Positions 48,307-59,010 of a DNA stretch of 64,000 nt are shown one piece after another (positions within the stretch are counted from its first letter, which is position 1; each line of letters begins with the position of its first letter). Location: NCBI GenBank assembly GCA_027625915.1, contig JANTQA010000029.1, positions 5,456,001 through 5,520,000 on the forward strand, given 5' to 3'. The position numbers were made by a program, and so were the translations under genes. Source of the stretch: Anaeramoeba flamelloides (Eukaryota > Metamonada > Anaeramoebidae). The notes below the pieces were generated by a model. The model did not search any database, was not told the DNA's origin, and saw nothing but the letters and a program-made list of their open reading frames with translations.

Positions 48307-48852
48307 ATGGCAAGAACAAAACACGCAGGACAAAAAGGAACCAAAGGACAAAAAGGACAAAAAGGAAGAAAATCCACAGGAGGAAAAGGACCAAAAAAAG
48401 GACAAAAAGGACAAAAAGGTAGAAAGGGACAAAAAGGGCGAAAAGGAACCAAAGGACAAAAGGGACAAAAAGGAAGAAAAGGAACAAAAGGAACAAAAGG
48501 GACAAAGGGAACCAAAGGAACCAAGGGTGCTAAAGGAGAAAAAGGTACCAAAAGACCAAGAAGATACAGACCAGGTACAGTCGCCTTGAGAGAAATCAAA
48601 AAATATCAAAAATCCACTGAATTACTTTTAAGAAAGCTCCCATTCCAAAGACTTGTCAGAGATATCGCACAAGAATACAAAGGTGATCTCCGTTTCCAAA
48701 GCGCAGCCATCGCAGCTTTACAAGAAGCCACTGAAGCTTATGTTGTTGGTGTACTTGAAGACACAAATCTTTGTGCCATCCATGCTAAAAGAGTCACCAT
48801 TATGGACAGAGATCTTTCCTTAGCTGTCAAAATTAGAGGAGACAAACTCTAA
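48307..48852 (+). CDS. Histone H3 variant with expanded Gly-X-Lys tail
   Basis: 181 aa against about 136 for ordinary H3. Counting after Met, it starts ARTK like H3. Five G-X-K triplets (7-21) follow, then [11 protein letters not shown] (20-30, matching canonical RKSTGGKAPRK), 17 more G-X-K triplets (31-81, X = Q, R, T, A or E), and [15 protein letters not shown]. The core is complete: alpha-N helix, [48 protein letters not shown]. It lacks the loop-1 insertion of CenH3, so it is a nucleosomal H3. The C-terminus ([16 protein letters not shown]) is divergent. The K36 equivalent is at about 81; K27 has no clear equivalent. Divergent to H4. The long poly-basic tail would contact linker DNA or offer many acetylation sites (inference). 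Whether this is the sole H3 or a specialised variant cannot be told here. Confidence 0.96.
   Translation: MARTKHAGQKGTKGQKGQKGRKSTGGKGPKKGQKGQKGRKGQKGRKGTKGQKGQKGRKGTKGTKGTKGTKGTKGAKGEKGTKRPRRYRPGTVALREIKKYQKSTELLLRKLPFQRLVRDIAQEYKGDLRFQSAAIAALQEATEAYVVGVLEDTNLCAIHAKRVTIMDRDLSLAVKIRGDKL
48322..48552 (+). repeat. 9-bp coding minisatellite in the H3 tail
   Basis: Units of the form GGA-NNN-AAA (for example GGACAAAAA, GGAAGAAAA, GGAACAAAA) repeat through the H3 tail with one interruption at the STGGKGPKK block. Each unit encodes Gly-X-Lys, so unit gain or loss keeps the frame. The last units, mostly GTK, are the most uniform and so probably the youngest. Confidence 0.9.
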
Positions 48853-51028
48853 ATAATTTATCACAAATTCATTTGACTTCCTTCTCCAAATAATAAATAA
48901 TTTATTATTTTTTTTTAATTTAAAAAAAAAAACTTGATATTTAACTCTTTTTTTTTTTTTTTTTTTTTTTTTTATTATTTTATATTTTTTTTTCTTTCAA
49001 AATCTTTTGTTCAAAGAACAAGAAGAATATTTACAAAGAAAATGATAAATAAAGATCTAAAATAAATTTTTAAATTAATTTGATTTTGTAGTTTTTTTTC
49101 TATCAATATTTTTTTGTTCGATTTTGAAGTGGATAACTCACCTAAGCAAATTTAAAGGACTAAAAAAAGTAATTATTAATCCAGATCTTTTGTTTTTATG
49201 ATTAAGACTTCTTTTAGATTGAATTTAAGAATTTCTTGAATAATGTTGAGTAGAGGAAAAACCCCATTTGAAAAAGTTAACTCTGACACCTTTAGTATTT
49301 TTGATTTTATTATTTTTTTCGATTTTCTTTCAGGTTTTAACAGTTTACAATTTCTGAATAACAAAAAAAAATTCGTTTTTTATGAAACATTCAAATTCAA
49401 ACAAAGTTGAAGATCCATATAATAAGAAACAAAATAAACATATCATTTGTCACCTAACACCTTTAATATTTTTTTGTTCTTCATAACCTTAATATCACTA
49501 CTTAGAAATTTTTAAAAGTCTGAACTTTTCTCAAAGTGTTTACACCTAGTACCAATAAAATCAATTGGATTAATCATTTGTTGATTAATTAAAATTAGCA
49601 CTTCATTTTTTTTTTTATTGTTGAGCAGAGGTGATTCAACAAAATTACCTCCTATTTGCCTGAAACTCTAAAATTGTATTTAGGGTTTTTTTATCCTAAC
49701 TGTAATGTAAGCAGGATTACAGCTCAAATGATATCTTTTCTTTAAAAAATGAAAAGAATAAATTATTTCGGAAAAAATACAAGAAAAAGAGAAAGAAAAG
49801 CAAGAAATGAAAGAGAGTATAAAAATAATAGAAAAAAGAAAAAACTTTCAGTGAAAAGTTTTTTTTGTGCCTCAAGTGTTGAATGGGCTGGTGGTTGTAT
49901 CCTTTTATGTCGTTTTTTTTGGATCTCCACCATAGGTTGTTTTAATAAAGAGTTCTAAATATTTGAACAACTATAGATCAAATGAAAAAAGGCTGTTTAT
50001 TAAATTTTGATTTAGAACTTTATAGATGGGTTGAATCTAAAAAGCTCTGTTTTTTAAGAATAAGATTTGGTTTTCGAAATTTTCTTTTCAGTTGCTTTGC
50101 TTTTTTTTGTGTTATTTTTTTTTTTATTATTTTATTTTTTTTTTTTGTAAGTTTCCCAAATCTTGTTTTCGCAAAATCCCAGTACAAGATACCGACTCGA
50201 CAGCAAAAACCCAGTCCAATTCGGTTCACTTTGGTTGGTTTCAGATCGCATTCGTTGGATTCAGTTCAGTAACATAAGTCCTCTTCGAAGATCTGATCAT
50301 GAACAAGTTTGGTTGGGTTAGTCATGATCAGGTCAACCAGAGCCCAAGTAACTTAAGAAGGGAAATTTGGAAAAGGTAAAAAGTGTAAAAAAACCAAATT
50401 AGCATTTCGTTATAAAAAAGAAAAATTACACAGTCAAAAAAATCTATTGTACAATTCCTTTTTTATATCAAAAGAGAAAAAAACTTTTTTTTTTTGTAAA
50501 AACTAGTTATCTGATTTTCTTAAATATCAAATCAATAGATCTTTGATTAAAAACTATTTTCAAAAAAACAATTAAATAAGAAACATTGTTTTAGTTCGTC
50601 CAATATATATGAACGGATAACTCTAAAATACCTACATTTATCACACTTAGTTGGGATCATTGTTAAGTTTTAGAATAAACAACATATTGAATATCAGATA
50701 CAGAGTAGGTTAAAAAAAAAATAAACTTTAAAAAAAGAACTTTGTAGAAGTTTTATTAAATTTATAAATTGTAATTTTACTTGAATATTCAAAAAGATTT
50801 TGGAAAAAAAATATCCGAAAAATTACACCTAATTAATATTTATGTATCCTATCCACATATATCATGAAGTAACCTTCAATTCTATATGACACTTAATGTA
50901 ATATTTTTCTGATAAATAAAAAACCCCTAAAAGCCAAAACTTTTCAAAAAATAATTTAAGGGTCCAGATATTACAATGCAAAAAAATTGTTTTAAGCCGA
51001 AAAAAACAATTTGTAGCATTTTTTTAAG
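48853..51028. other. Intergenic with a GC-richer patch and hairpins
   Basis: No supported gene. Short open frames at 49749-49958 and 49982-50272 show no domain. Region 50160-50350 is markedly less AT-rich than its surroundings and contains a strong inverted repeat (listed separately). A 7-bp inverted repeat, CTGTAAT/ATTACAG, lies at 49700-49722. Confidence 0.5.
50290..50334 (+). other. Strong inverted repeat (hairpin)
   Basis: CTGATCATGA at 50293-50302 pairs perfectly with TCATGATCAG at 50322-50331, with a 19-nt loop; a G-T wobble and two further pairs extend the stem to about 13. It lies in a GC-richer patch. It could be a structured RNA, a terminator or chance. Confidence 0.5.
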
Positions 51029-51350
51029 GCCCAGTACACATAAAAAACCAACCAACATATATCGTCAACCAATCCCAAAAAATCAACAATAAGAAAAAAG
51101 TAAATTTTTTAGAAAAAAGACCCAAAAACTACTTCCCCATTTGAACAATTTGTATTATAAATTTGAAAACGTTGTATTGGCTTCTGAATGTTGATTTTTA
51201 GTGTTTTTTTGAGATCTCAAATTTTTTTTTCATTTTTTGTCCGTACACATATGAATTATTGTTATTTAAAGAATGTCACCAAACACCCATTCTGTTAAAA
51301 ATTAGAGGATTATCAATTTATATCGAATCAGATCAAATCGAATTAAAATG
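51029..51350 (+). pseudogene. Coding-like relic of about 107 codons
   Basis: A single plus-strand frame from 51029 to 51350 reads as protein-like sequence broken only by about two in-frame stops. It includes NQPTYIVNQSQKINNKKK, INLKTLYWLLNVDF and FKECHQTPILLKIRGLSIY. Codon use is less AT-biased than in the flanks. No domain is recognised. A further open, protein-like stretch at about 51581-51699, right after a CCCCCTTTTTTAG acceptor-like site (51569-51581), may belong to the same unit. Confidence 0.35.
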
Positions 51351-53760
51351 ATTGAACACCCCAAGAGAACAATAATTTCAAATACAAGATAATTTAGCTA
51401 TTTGTAAATATAAAATATAACATTTAATTTATTTTTTAAATTTAATTTTTTTGAAATTGAAAACCCAATAAACCCTTTTAAGTTAATTAAAAGTTTTATC
51501 ATTTGTGAACCTATGGCTTTTTTTTTTATTCGAATTATGTAAATTAAAGAAGTGAAATTTCACAATAACCCCCTTTTTTAGCAAGTCGCCCTATGGGTAT
51601 AGGTCAACTACAGGAAAAGTTACAGGAACTGTAAAAGTATACACTTTAAAAAAAGAACCCCAGTACATTCTGAAAAAAATCCAAACTGTTGAACTATAGA
51701 ACCCAATTATATCATTTAACATTAAAGCTAAAAAACATAATTGGTATAAAAAATAAAAAAAAATCAAGGATTTAAGGGATTAACAAGAATTATAAACATA
51801 ACCCAAAAGCAAAAAATACGTATATTGGGTGTAAATCAAACTAATCGTTTCACATGTCAAAGACATTGAATACATCTAATGATCTAAGTACACTAAAAGA
51901 GGAATTCATGAATTAAAAATGATCTCTTACATTGTTAAAAAAAAACCAATAACTATTATCAAATAAATTTCCATTTGTAACAAATTTAAAAATTGAATAA
52001 TCAACATTCAGAAGACTTCAAATTTCGAAAAATATTCACCTTAAACGTGTTTCAGAATCTAGATTAGTTGTTAAAAAATTAGCATATAGATTATTTTTAC
52101 AAATTATTTTTATTTATTTGAAATATATTGAAAAATATAGCTTGCTTCTTTTTGAAAAGAAATCGTAAAAAAAAACCAATCTTTAGGTTTTTTAATCAGA
52201 ATAATTATTATGTAAACATTGCAATTAAAATTAAAAAAAAAAAAAAATCCAAAAAAATAGTTGCTTTTGGAGTTCGAAATATTATTATATAAAAATTTGA
52301 AAAACTATTAATTTAGTTTTTTATTTTTTATTTTTTAAAAATAATTAAAAAAAATTTCTCCAAAATATCGATTATTAAATGGATACTATTGTCAAAACTC
52401 TAATAATTTACTCTTCAATAATATTGACTATAGATTTTTTACTGTCATTCTACCTATAGAGTTCTGATATCGTTTATCCCCAATACCAACACACTTTTAT
52501 TCAAAAAGATTCTACATTCAGTTAAACCCTTAAAAAATATAAAACAAATTAAGATTTATTGATTTGTTAAAAAAACTTGAAAAAGACTGTTTTTTACCAA
52601 TTAATTAAAAAAAAATGATTATTTCAAAGTTCACTAATATTCAAGGGATTTCATTTGGAAAAAACCCATTAAAACCAAAGTTCTTTTGAAACTCAAATAG
52701 AAATGATATTCTTGAGATTTAATAAAGATTCCTTATTGAAATTCATGATCAAAATTTGATTACACCAAGCAAATTCTTGAAGTAATCAAATATGAACTGT
52801 TGGCTACAATATAAAAAGTACAGAATTTACTTTTGACTTTCCAAAAAAAAAAAACAAATAAAAAAATACCCAAGAAATAAATCAAGAATTAAAGTTACTG
52901 AAAATTACAAAAAAAGGAAAAATGGTATAACAATGTTTTGGTCTTTTAAAGATTTTAAATTTATATTTGATCTTTGAAAAAACTAATTTCGTAAATCTGA
53001 TTGAAACTACAATGGGTAAATTTCAATTTGAAACCAATACAAGTTTCAATTGTTTTCCTAGAACCAATAGATGCACCAAGAGTTACAGAACAAAAAACCC
53101 ATAACCTTCTGTTTTTTTCAAATTTCGATACTGAAAATCTGAATAGAAAACTCATTTTTTTCAAATCTTGATTAAATTTTGCTTTTCTTTCTTAAAAACC
53201 AAACCAATAGAAAAATCAAACCAAGAGAAAAAACAAATCAAGAAAAAGGCCCTTGACAAAGATTTGAAAGACTTTGTTCTGAAATTTAAACCTCAAAAAC
53301 AAACACGAAAAAATCTTTTTTGGGATTATTTCTTAAAACACGAACAAAACAACAATAAAACAAACACAAATTTTTTGTGTGTCTTTTCCACAAACAACCA
53401 TGGAATCTCATGATTTTGTGATGAAATTTCCTTTCAGAAATTTTGGTTAAAAGAGAATTGAGAGTGTGATTTACACTTGTTCAAAAACAAAAACAAACAC
53501 AAATTTTTTTTTTTTTATCTCTGGAAAATAAAGAAAGATCAATCATCAAAAAAAACCACTGATTCAAAAGTCCATGTTTAAAAAATAAACACAACAAATT
53601 AAATGGAACAGTAACACCAAACAAAGGATCTTTTTTGGATTTTTCTTTCAAATGATACAATTTAAAAAAGAAATTCAAAAAAAATAAATTCATTAATTTT
53701 TATCAATTAACTTTTTTTATTTCTTCAAATTTCAACAATAACAAAACAAACAAAACACAA
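51351..53760. other. Intergenic and cofilin 5' flank
   Basis: Mostly AT-rich. Includes the open stretch 51581-51699 noted above, and a diverged repeat (about 51960-52560) resembling 59160-59660. Short frames near 53012-53104 (+) and 53168-53413 (+) have fair codons but no recognisable product. Confidence 0.5.
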
Positions 53761-54180
53761 ATGACTGGAATTCTCCCAACAAGCGAATGTATTGAACAAT
53801 TTCAAGAATTCAAATTCTCAAAAGAAGCACGATTTATCATTTACAAAATGGACGAAAAACTCAGCAAAATCGAAGTTGAAAAAAGAGGAACAAAAAAGCA
53901 ATCATTTGAAGAATTTTATAACCAATTACCACAAGACGATTGCAGGTATATTTGTTACCACTATGACTTTGATGTTGAAGGGCAACGAAGAAGCAAATTA
54001 CTTTTCATTGGATGGGTACCATCAACAGCAAAACTGAAAAATAAAATGGTTTATGCTACAACTCTTTTGTCATTTAAATACATGCTGAGAGGAATTGGTG
54101 TTTCATTACAAATCAACAACACCAAAGATTTAACTGAAGAATTAATTTTGGAGGTCATTATGTCAAAAGTTCGGAAATAA
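53761..54180 (+). CDS. ADF/cofilin actin-depolymerising factor
   Basis: A 139-aa, single-exon protein made of one ADF-homology domain, the usual cofilin length. Diagnostic blocks: MTGILPTSECIEQFQEFKF at the N-terminus, RFIIYKMDEK, LPQDDCRYICYHYDFD, LLFIGWVPSTAKLKNKMVYA (the actin-binding long helix starts here) and SLQINNTKDL near the end. ADF/cofilin binds ADP-actin, severs filaments and speeds turnover in the cytoplasm, in line with an amoeboid cell. The N-terminus has Thr at the position where many cofilins carry a regulatory Ser3, so phosphorylation control may be kept in modified form. The A/C-rich leader CAAACAAAACACAA directly precedes the ATG. Confidence 0.96.
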   Translation: MTGILPTSECIEQFQEFKFSKEARFIIYKMDEKLSKIEVEKRGTKKQSFEEFYNQLPQDDCRYICYHYDFDVEGQRRSKLLFIGWVPSTAKLKNKMVYATTLLSFKYMLRGIGVSLQINNTKDLTEELILEVIMSKVRK

Positions 54181-56286
54181 AAAACAAACATTCTTCTTGA
54201 GATACATTTTGTTAATTTTTTGAAAATTTCGATCAACAAATAAAAACACACACTTAAATTTGTAAAAAAATTGAAAAGTTTCAGCAAAAACAAAGAATCC
54301 ACTCTTTATTTTTTTTTGTGACACAAACCTTTAAAAATAAAAATTTTGACCATTTCTATTTTTTTTCATATTTGTTTGATTTTTTTTCACTTTTTGGTTA
54401 TTTTTAAAAATACATTTTCCAAAACAGAAAAATAATTTTATATCATAATAAAAATAAGATACAATTTATAAAATACTTTTTTATTTGTTTTAAATTTGCA
54501 AAATTCTTGTTTTTTTTATTTATACGAAAAGATTTTTAATGTTTAAAGAATGGAAAATTTCAAAATTGTATGTTTGGAGTTAATTCTTTACATTGAAGAA
54601 AATTTTGATGGAAAATTTTTTTTTGTTTTGTTTAAATCAAAAAAATATAAGTTTTTAATTTTATTTTTTTTTACGTTATATTGGGAAAAAAAATAAAAAT
54701 ACAAATAAAGAATTAACGAAATGTAAAGAATCAAATTCAAACATTTATATTGTTACAGGCTGTATTAAAATCCCAATTCAAAAATTCTTAAATCAAAAAA
54801 TTCAATTTTTTTTAGGAAAAGGTAATGAAAAAGGTTATTTATGAAATAGGAAATTAGAACCACTGACGAATTAAAATAGAACAAAATTATTTCTAAAATT
54901 ACCCTTCACACAAAACAAAAAATAAATACTAATCAATCATAATAATAAAAAAACAAAGAGTAAAATTTTACAAATTTTAATAATTAATTATTGATTAATC
55001 AAATGACTAGAGATGAATAACCAAAATTTATTCATGTTTATCTATTAAAAAGGATCTTAATTTACTTTAATATCAATTTTGGAAAAGTATTTTTATCAAA
55101 TTTAAACTTTTACACAATTAAAATAAAGAAATGAGCTAAAAAAAAAGGTAAAATACAAAAAATATTTAGAAAAATCAAAAATATTTTCTAAATTGTATGA
55201 AAATCTAATATATATATATATGTATATATTCAATCGTGTGGATAAGCTGCATGTTTCTTTTCGTTTTAATTGGGAACAATATTTGCATATTTTAACATGT
55301 TAAGTCAAAATCTTCTTTTTTCTTAAAAAAAAACCTTTATTTATTGAGATTATTATTATGAAAATTAGTTGTTTCTAAACATCTGTTTTTACTGTTTCAT
55401 TTTTTCTCCTTTTTTATCGTCTTATTAAAAAGAAAATGAAGGTAATTCAATCCGTAAATATTTCATCAAAAAAAAAAAAATTAAACCAATATTGTTGTAA
55501 ATGGCTTATCACCAAACAAATTAAGAAATTTTCAAATATTTTTGACTCGTTTTATGATATTATTGGAAGTCTTTCTTTAATTTTATCACATATTATTTTC
55601 AAAAATTTTTTTCAATTTTTAGATCAAAATTTTTTATTTCTTTTTATTTTTTGCAAAAGATCAACTGTAAAAAGAAAAATATCTTCGAAGATACCAATAC
55701 ACATTAAGAAAATTGGAACTATATAACACCATCTAAAAAGAATTTAATTATTAGCCATACAATCTTTGTGCCAACCACTTTTCAGTAAAAGTCCAGAAAT
55801 AAATAATCTGTAATACTCATTTCAAAAATTTTAATTTACTTTTTTAAGGGTTTTGGTTTATATTGTTTTTAATTTTTAAAATATCAGATTTTTAAATGTT
55901 TAAAATGATTTAAAAGTGAATTATTAATCAGATTTAATTATCAATTGCTCTTGAACACACATGCACATACGAATACTAACACATACACATATATATTCAA
56001 TTTACTATTTTTATGTTACTCACAATTTTTGAAACGGTGTTTATTTGATTTTTTTTTTTGAGGAATTTGTCCTTTTAAATCCAAATAAAAAAGCTTCAAA
56101 TTCATTGATTGTTTATAAACCATTTGTAGATTCAACTTTAAATTGATAAAATTGAAATATTAATACAATTTTTTTTGAATTGTGTCCTAATTGTTAAAAA
56201 ATAATTCAAAGTTTACAAAATATTATTTGATTAACAACACGTAAAAACAAAAAGACCCTTTCAAAAACAAAATTTTTTAAAAGTTG

Positions 56287-56329
<43 letters not shown>

Positions 56330-56356
56330 AAAACAGAAAAAATTAAATAAAAGATA
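54181..56356. other. Intergenic
   Basis: AT-rich. Notable only for a TA repeat (55208-55228) and a run of 41 A (56287-56327) just past the 3' end of the RhoGAP gene. The open frame at 55436-55726 has no protein-like features I trust. Confidence 0.55.
56287..56327. repeat. 41-bp poly(A) tract
   Basis: The longest homopolymer in the window, 30 bp downstream of the stop codon of the minus-strand RhoGAP gene (so poly(T) in its 3' flank). Its length is probably unreliable in the assembly. Confidence 0.9.
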
Positions 56357-58951
56357 TTAATTATTTTTTTTCTTTTGTAAAAGCTTTTCTAATTCCATTC
56401 TTTCTGTGGCTTCCATTGCGACTTGTAATTTTAACATTTTTAATTGGTCGATTAACTTTTCAAGCAAATTCTCAAGTGCATTCCTTGCCAAAAAGCCACT
56501 TTTTTGTTTGAAAGTTTTCAAGTCTTCAATAAGTTGAACATTCATTTTTCGGATTTCGCCAATGGATATTTCGTTTGGGATCAAGTCTCCAAGTGCCAAT
56601 GTGGTGACTTCTCTGTTCTTTGGGGAGTATACCTTTGTATAAGAAGATGGGAAGATTCCAATTTTTTCGTTTAGCCTTCCTGCCCACCACCCTGATTTTT
56701 CTGTTGTTAACACCATGATTATGTCACCCTTAACAAACGATAATTGCTTTTCAGTTTGTCCAGTGTAATCGCAGATCGCCTTAACGAAGAACTGGCTGCT
56801 GATTTCCTTTCTGTAGGGCTCCATTTTGCTCATGATGTCTTCTGAAAAGATCACAGAAAATTTGTCCAACAACAAGGTCAGGATTTCGCATTGTAAATAA
56901 AAGTCTTCGCTGTTTTTAAAAATGTCGCCAGACTCTCTTGCCAAAACAGTTTGCCCGAATACTCGTGCAATACTTGATACATTCATTTTGTTTTGTGCAG
57001 AGTTTGAAGATAAGGCAAGGAAAAATTGTGTCAAATATTTGATAACTTCATAGTTAATCGGTGGTAATCTGTTGATCACACTTCTCAAAACAAGTGACGA
57101 TTTGTATTTATATGGACACGTCAGTGCTCTTTTGAAATCGAAAAAGAGATCATAGGTTAAGATTGGCTCTGGTAAATCTTTTAGGTACTTCAACAGCAAA
57201 CCTGAGACACAGAATGGGTTCTTTTCTGAATTGAAAGTGCTTTCTAATGATTTTCCAGACGAGCCCAATTCAGCCAACTCGTTGACTCGATCCATATTAA
57301 AATTCTCTTCGTCAAATAATGCTTCCTTTTGCAGGATCTCTTCATGGCTAACTAAAAAGGCAATGGTTTCCTTTAATATCAACGGCAATAGCCCATAGCT
57401 CCCCTCGTCAGTTCTTAAAGACTGACCATAGCTTAATGGCGAGCCAAAGACACTTGTGTATGGCTTTCTTTTGCTTTCTTTTTTTAAAACCTTGAGCCAC
57501 CGATCCAAATGGATTTTTGATTTGGCATTCAACAGCAGCCTTGAATTTCCTCGATCTTTAATTTCAGATGGAACAATATAAAACACATATTTTTTTTCTT
57601 CATTGTCTGGCTCTTCTCTTAAAATTGAGCCATACAAGGGAAATTCTAAGTGTGGTGTTTTGCTCTGTTTTTTTGTTTGTTGTTTGGTCCATTTTTTTGT
57701 TTTTTGTGTTTCGAAAAGAGAAACAAAAAGAGAAACAAAAACAAAAACAAAAAGAGAAAGAAAAAAAAAAAAAAAAAAAAAAAAAAGAAAGGAATTTATT
57801 TTTTTCAGGTTTTCCAAATTGTGAGCAATAAAAATATTTTGGAAGTTTTGTGGACAAAGTTATTTTTTTTCTCAATATTAACCAACAACTTCTTTTGATT
57901 TGTGAAGAAAAGTTTTGTTTATTTTTTTTTTTATTTTCAATGTGAATCAATTTTCAAGTTCATTTTATAAAGGGTAAAGATTTGATTTTGTTGTTTTGAG
58001 TTGTGGAGGTTGGGTATGTTTTTTGGCTTTTTTTTTTTTTTTCAAAACAAATCAAATAATTGATATTCAAATTTCTTTCTTTCTTTTTTCTTTCTTTGTA
58101 ATCCAAATCTTATACTTTAATTTCTCGAAAGATCTTTTGTTTGAATTAAAATTGGATTTATTAAAACTGAAGATCAAATAAAAACCAACACCATTCCAAT
58201 TTTTTGCAAATGTGAATTAAAAACAGAAGAAAAAAGAAAAAAGGAAAAAAGATTGAATTTTTACATTTTTAGTTTCAAAACAATAAAGATTGCTGTTTTT
58301 AACAACATAATATCCTTTGTCCCAAACCTTTTCTCTTTCGTTTTTCCTTTCAAGGCTACTTGCAATCAAAGGTACACCAACAATAGTCCAAGTCTATTTT
58401 ATTTTTGTTTTTTTTTTTTTTTTTTTTTTTTTGTTAAAAATAAAAGGAAAATTTTATGAATGATTTGAATTTCATCAAAAAAGCACATGAATAAAGGGTT
58501 AAAAAATCATTAAAATTGAAAAAAAAAATCAATTAGAAAAACAAACACTTGATGAAGTCATTTTAAATGATAATTTGAAGATTATTTTGGTTAGAAAAAA
58601 TGATTTTTTGAAAATCACAATTTTTTCCAAAACCCTTTCAATTGTGATTTCAGAATTGTTAAAATTGAACTCGTAATACTCTTTCTCATGTTTTTGGTTT
58701 TTTGATTTAATTTCTGGTTTTTGTATAAATTCACATTTGGAGAAAAAAAAGTAAATTATGATTTTATTTTGTGAAACCTTGCTAAAAAAGAAAATAAAGT
58801 TCAATTTACAAAAGAAAAAATAAATGATCAAAGACAAAGTGGAGGAATAAACACTCTAATAATTTTCAGTTTAGATACCTCTTGAGTCTGGGTTTTTCTT
58901 TGGATATATCGATTTTTGAAACAATTCATTGAAAAATTTCCTTGCAAACAT
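56357..58951 (-). CDS. PH-RhoGAP-SH3 protein, multi-exon
   Basis: Firm exons: 58393-58265 and 57664-56357. Joining them at AAAAAT|GTAAAA and AAACAG|AGCAAA completes one PH domain: VWDKGYYVVKNSNLYCFETK joins SKTPHLEFPLYGS and ends at HLDRWLKVLKK. A RhoGAP domain follows (CVSGLLLKYLKDLPEPILTY, NKMNVSSIARVFGQTVL), then an SH3 domain (AICDYTGQTEKQLSF, GWWAGR, GIFPSSY) and a C-terminal coiled coil. The arginine finger is missing: where family members have GIFR this protein has ALFD, so GAP activity is doubtful. Probable upstream exon: 58781-58547. Tentative: 58855-58810 and 58951-58879. Their phases agree but imply 23- and 28-nt introns. The full model is 596 aa. The poly-Phe stretch open upstream of 57664 is T-rich intron, not protein. 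It would act on Rho-type GTPases at membranes. Confidence 0.8.
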
Positions 58952-59010
58952 CTCTTTTAAGGCACAAACTTTGAGAGAAATTTTAAAGATTAGCCTTGAC
59001 AACGAAAAAG
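58879..59010 (-). other. Candidate first coding segment of the RhoGAP gene
   Basis: An open, protein-like segment (FARKFFNELFQKSIYPKKNP) between an acceptor-like TTTAAG (ending 59011) and GTATCT (58878). It can start at ATG 58951 or continue from an earlier exon. It is in phase with the downstream candidate exons. No domain seen. Confidence 0.4.

Noticed and set aside
48307-48552. Interpretation of the Gly-X-Lys tract as a collagen gene fused to H3
   Set aside because: No proline at X, no separate domain or splice site, and the ARTK start and RKSTGGK island show it is an expanded H3 tail.
48277-48609. Pro/Phe- and Ser/Phe-rich frames on the minus strand over the H3 tail
   Set aside because: Shadows of the 9-bp H3 minisatellite; they exist because the repeat lacks stops in all frames.
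48307-48852. Interpretation of the H3 variant as centromeric CenH3
   Set aside because: The loop-1 region has ordinary H3 length and sequence (DLRFQS) and the core is close to canonical H3; only the tail and last residues diverge.
49749-50272. Two open frames after the H3 gene
   Set aside because: One is Lys/Arg then Cys/Phe-rich without homology, the other includes T-tract poly-Phe; neither shows a domain or splice logic.
57665-57817. N-terminal extension of the RhoGAP frame with a poly-Phe, membrane-like stretch
   Set aside because: It translates a long T-rich tract. An acceptor at 57665-57666 joins the upstream PH exon in phase and completes the domain, so this part is intron.
57827-57950. 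Open segment (KLPKYFYCSQFGKP) that looks like the start of a PH domain
   Set aside because: It lies in a different frame with no usable donor, while the exon at 58265-58393 supplies the missing PH half in phase.
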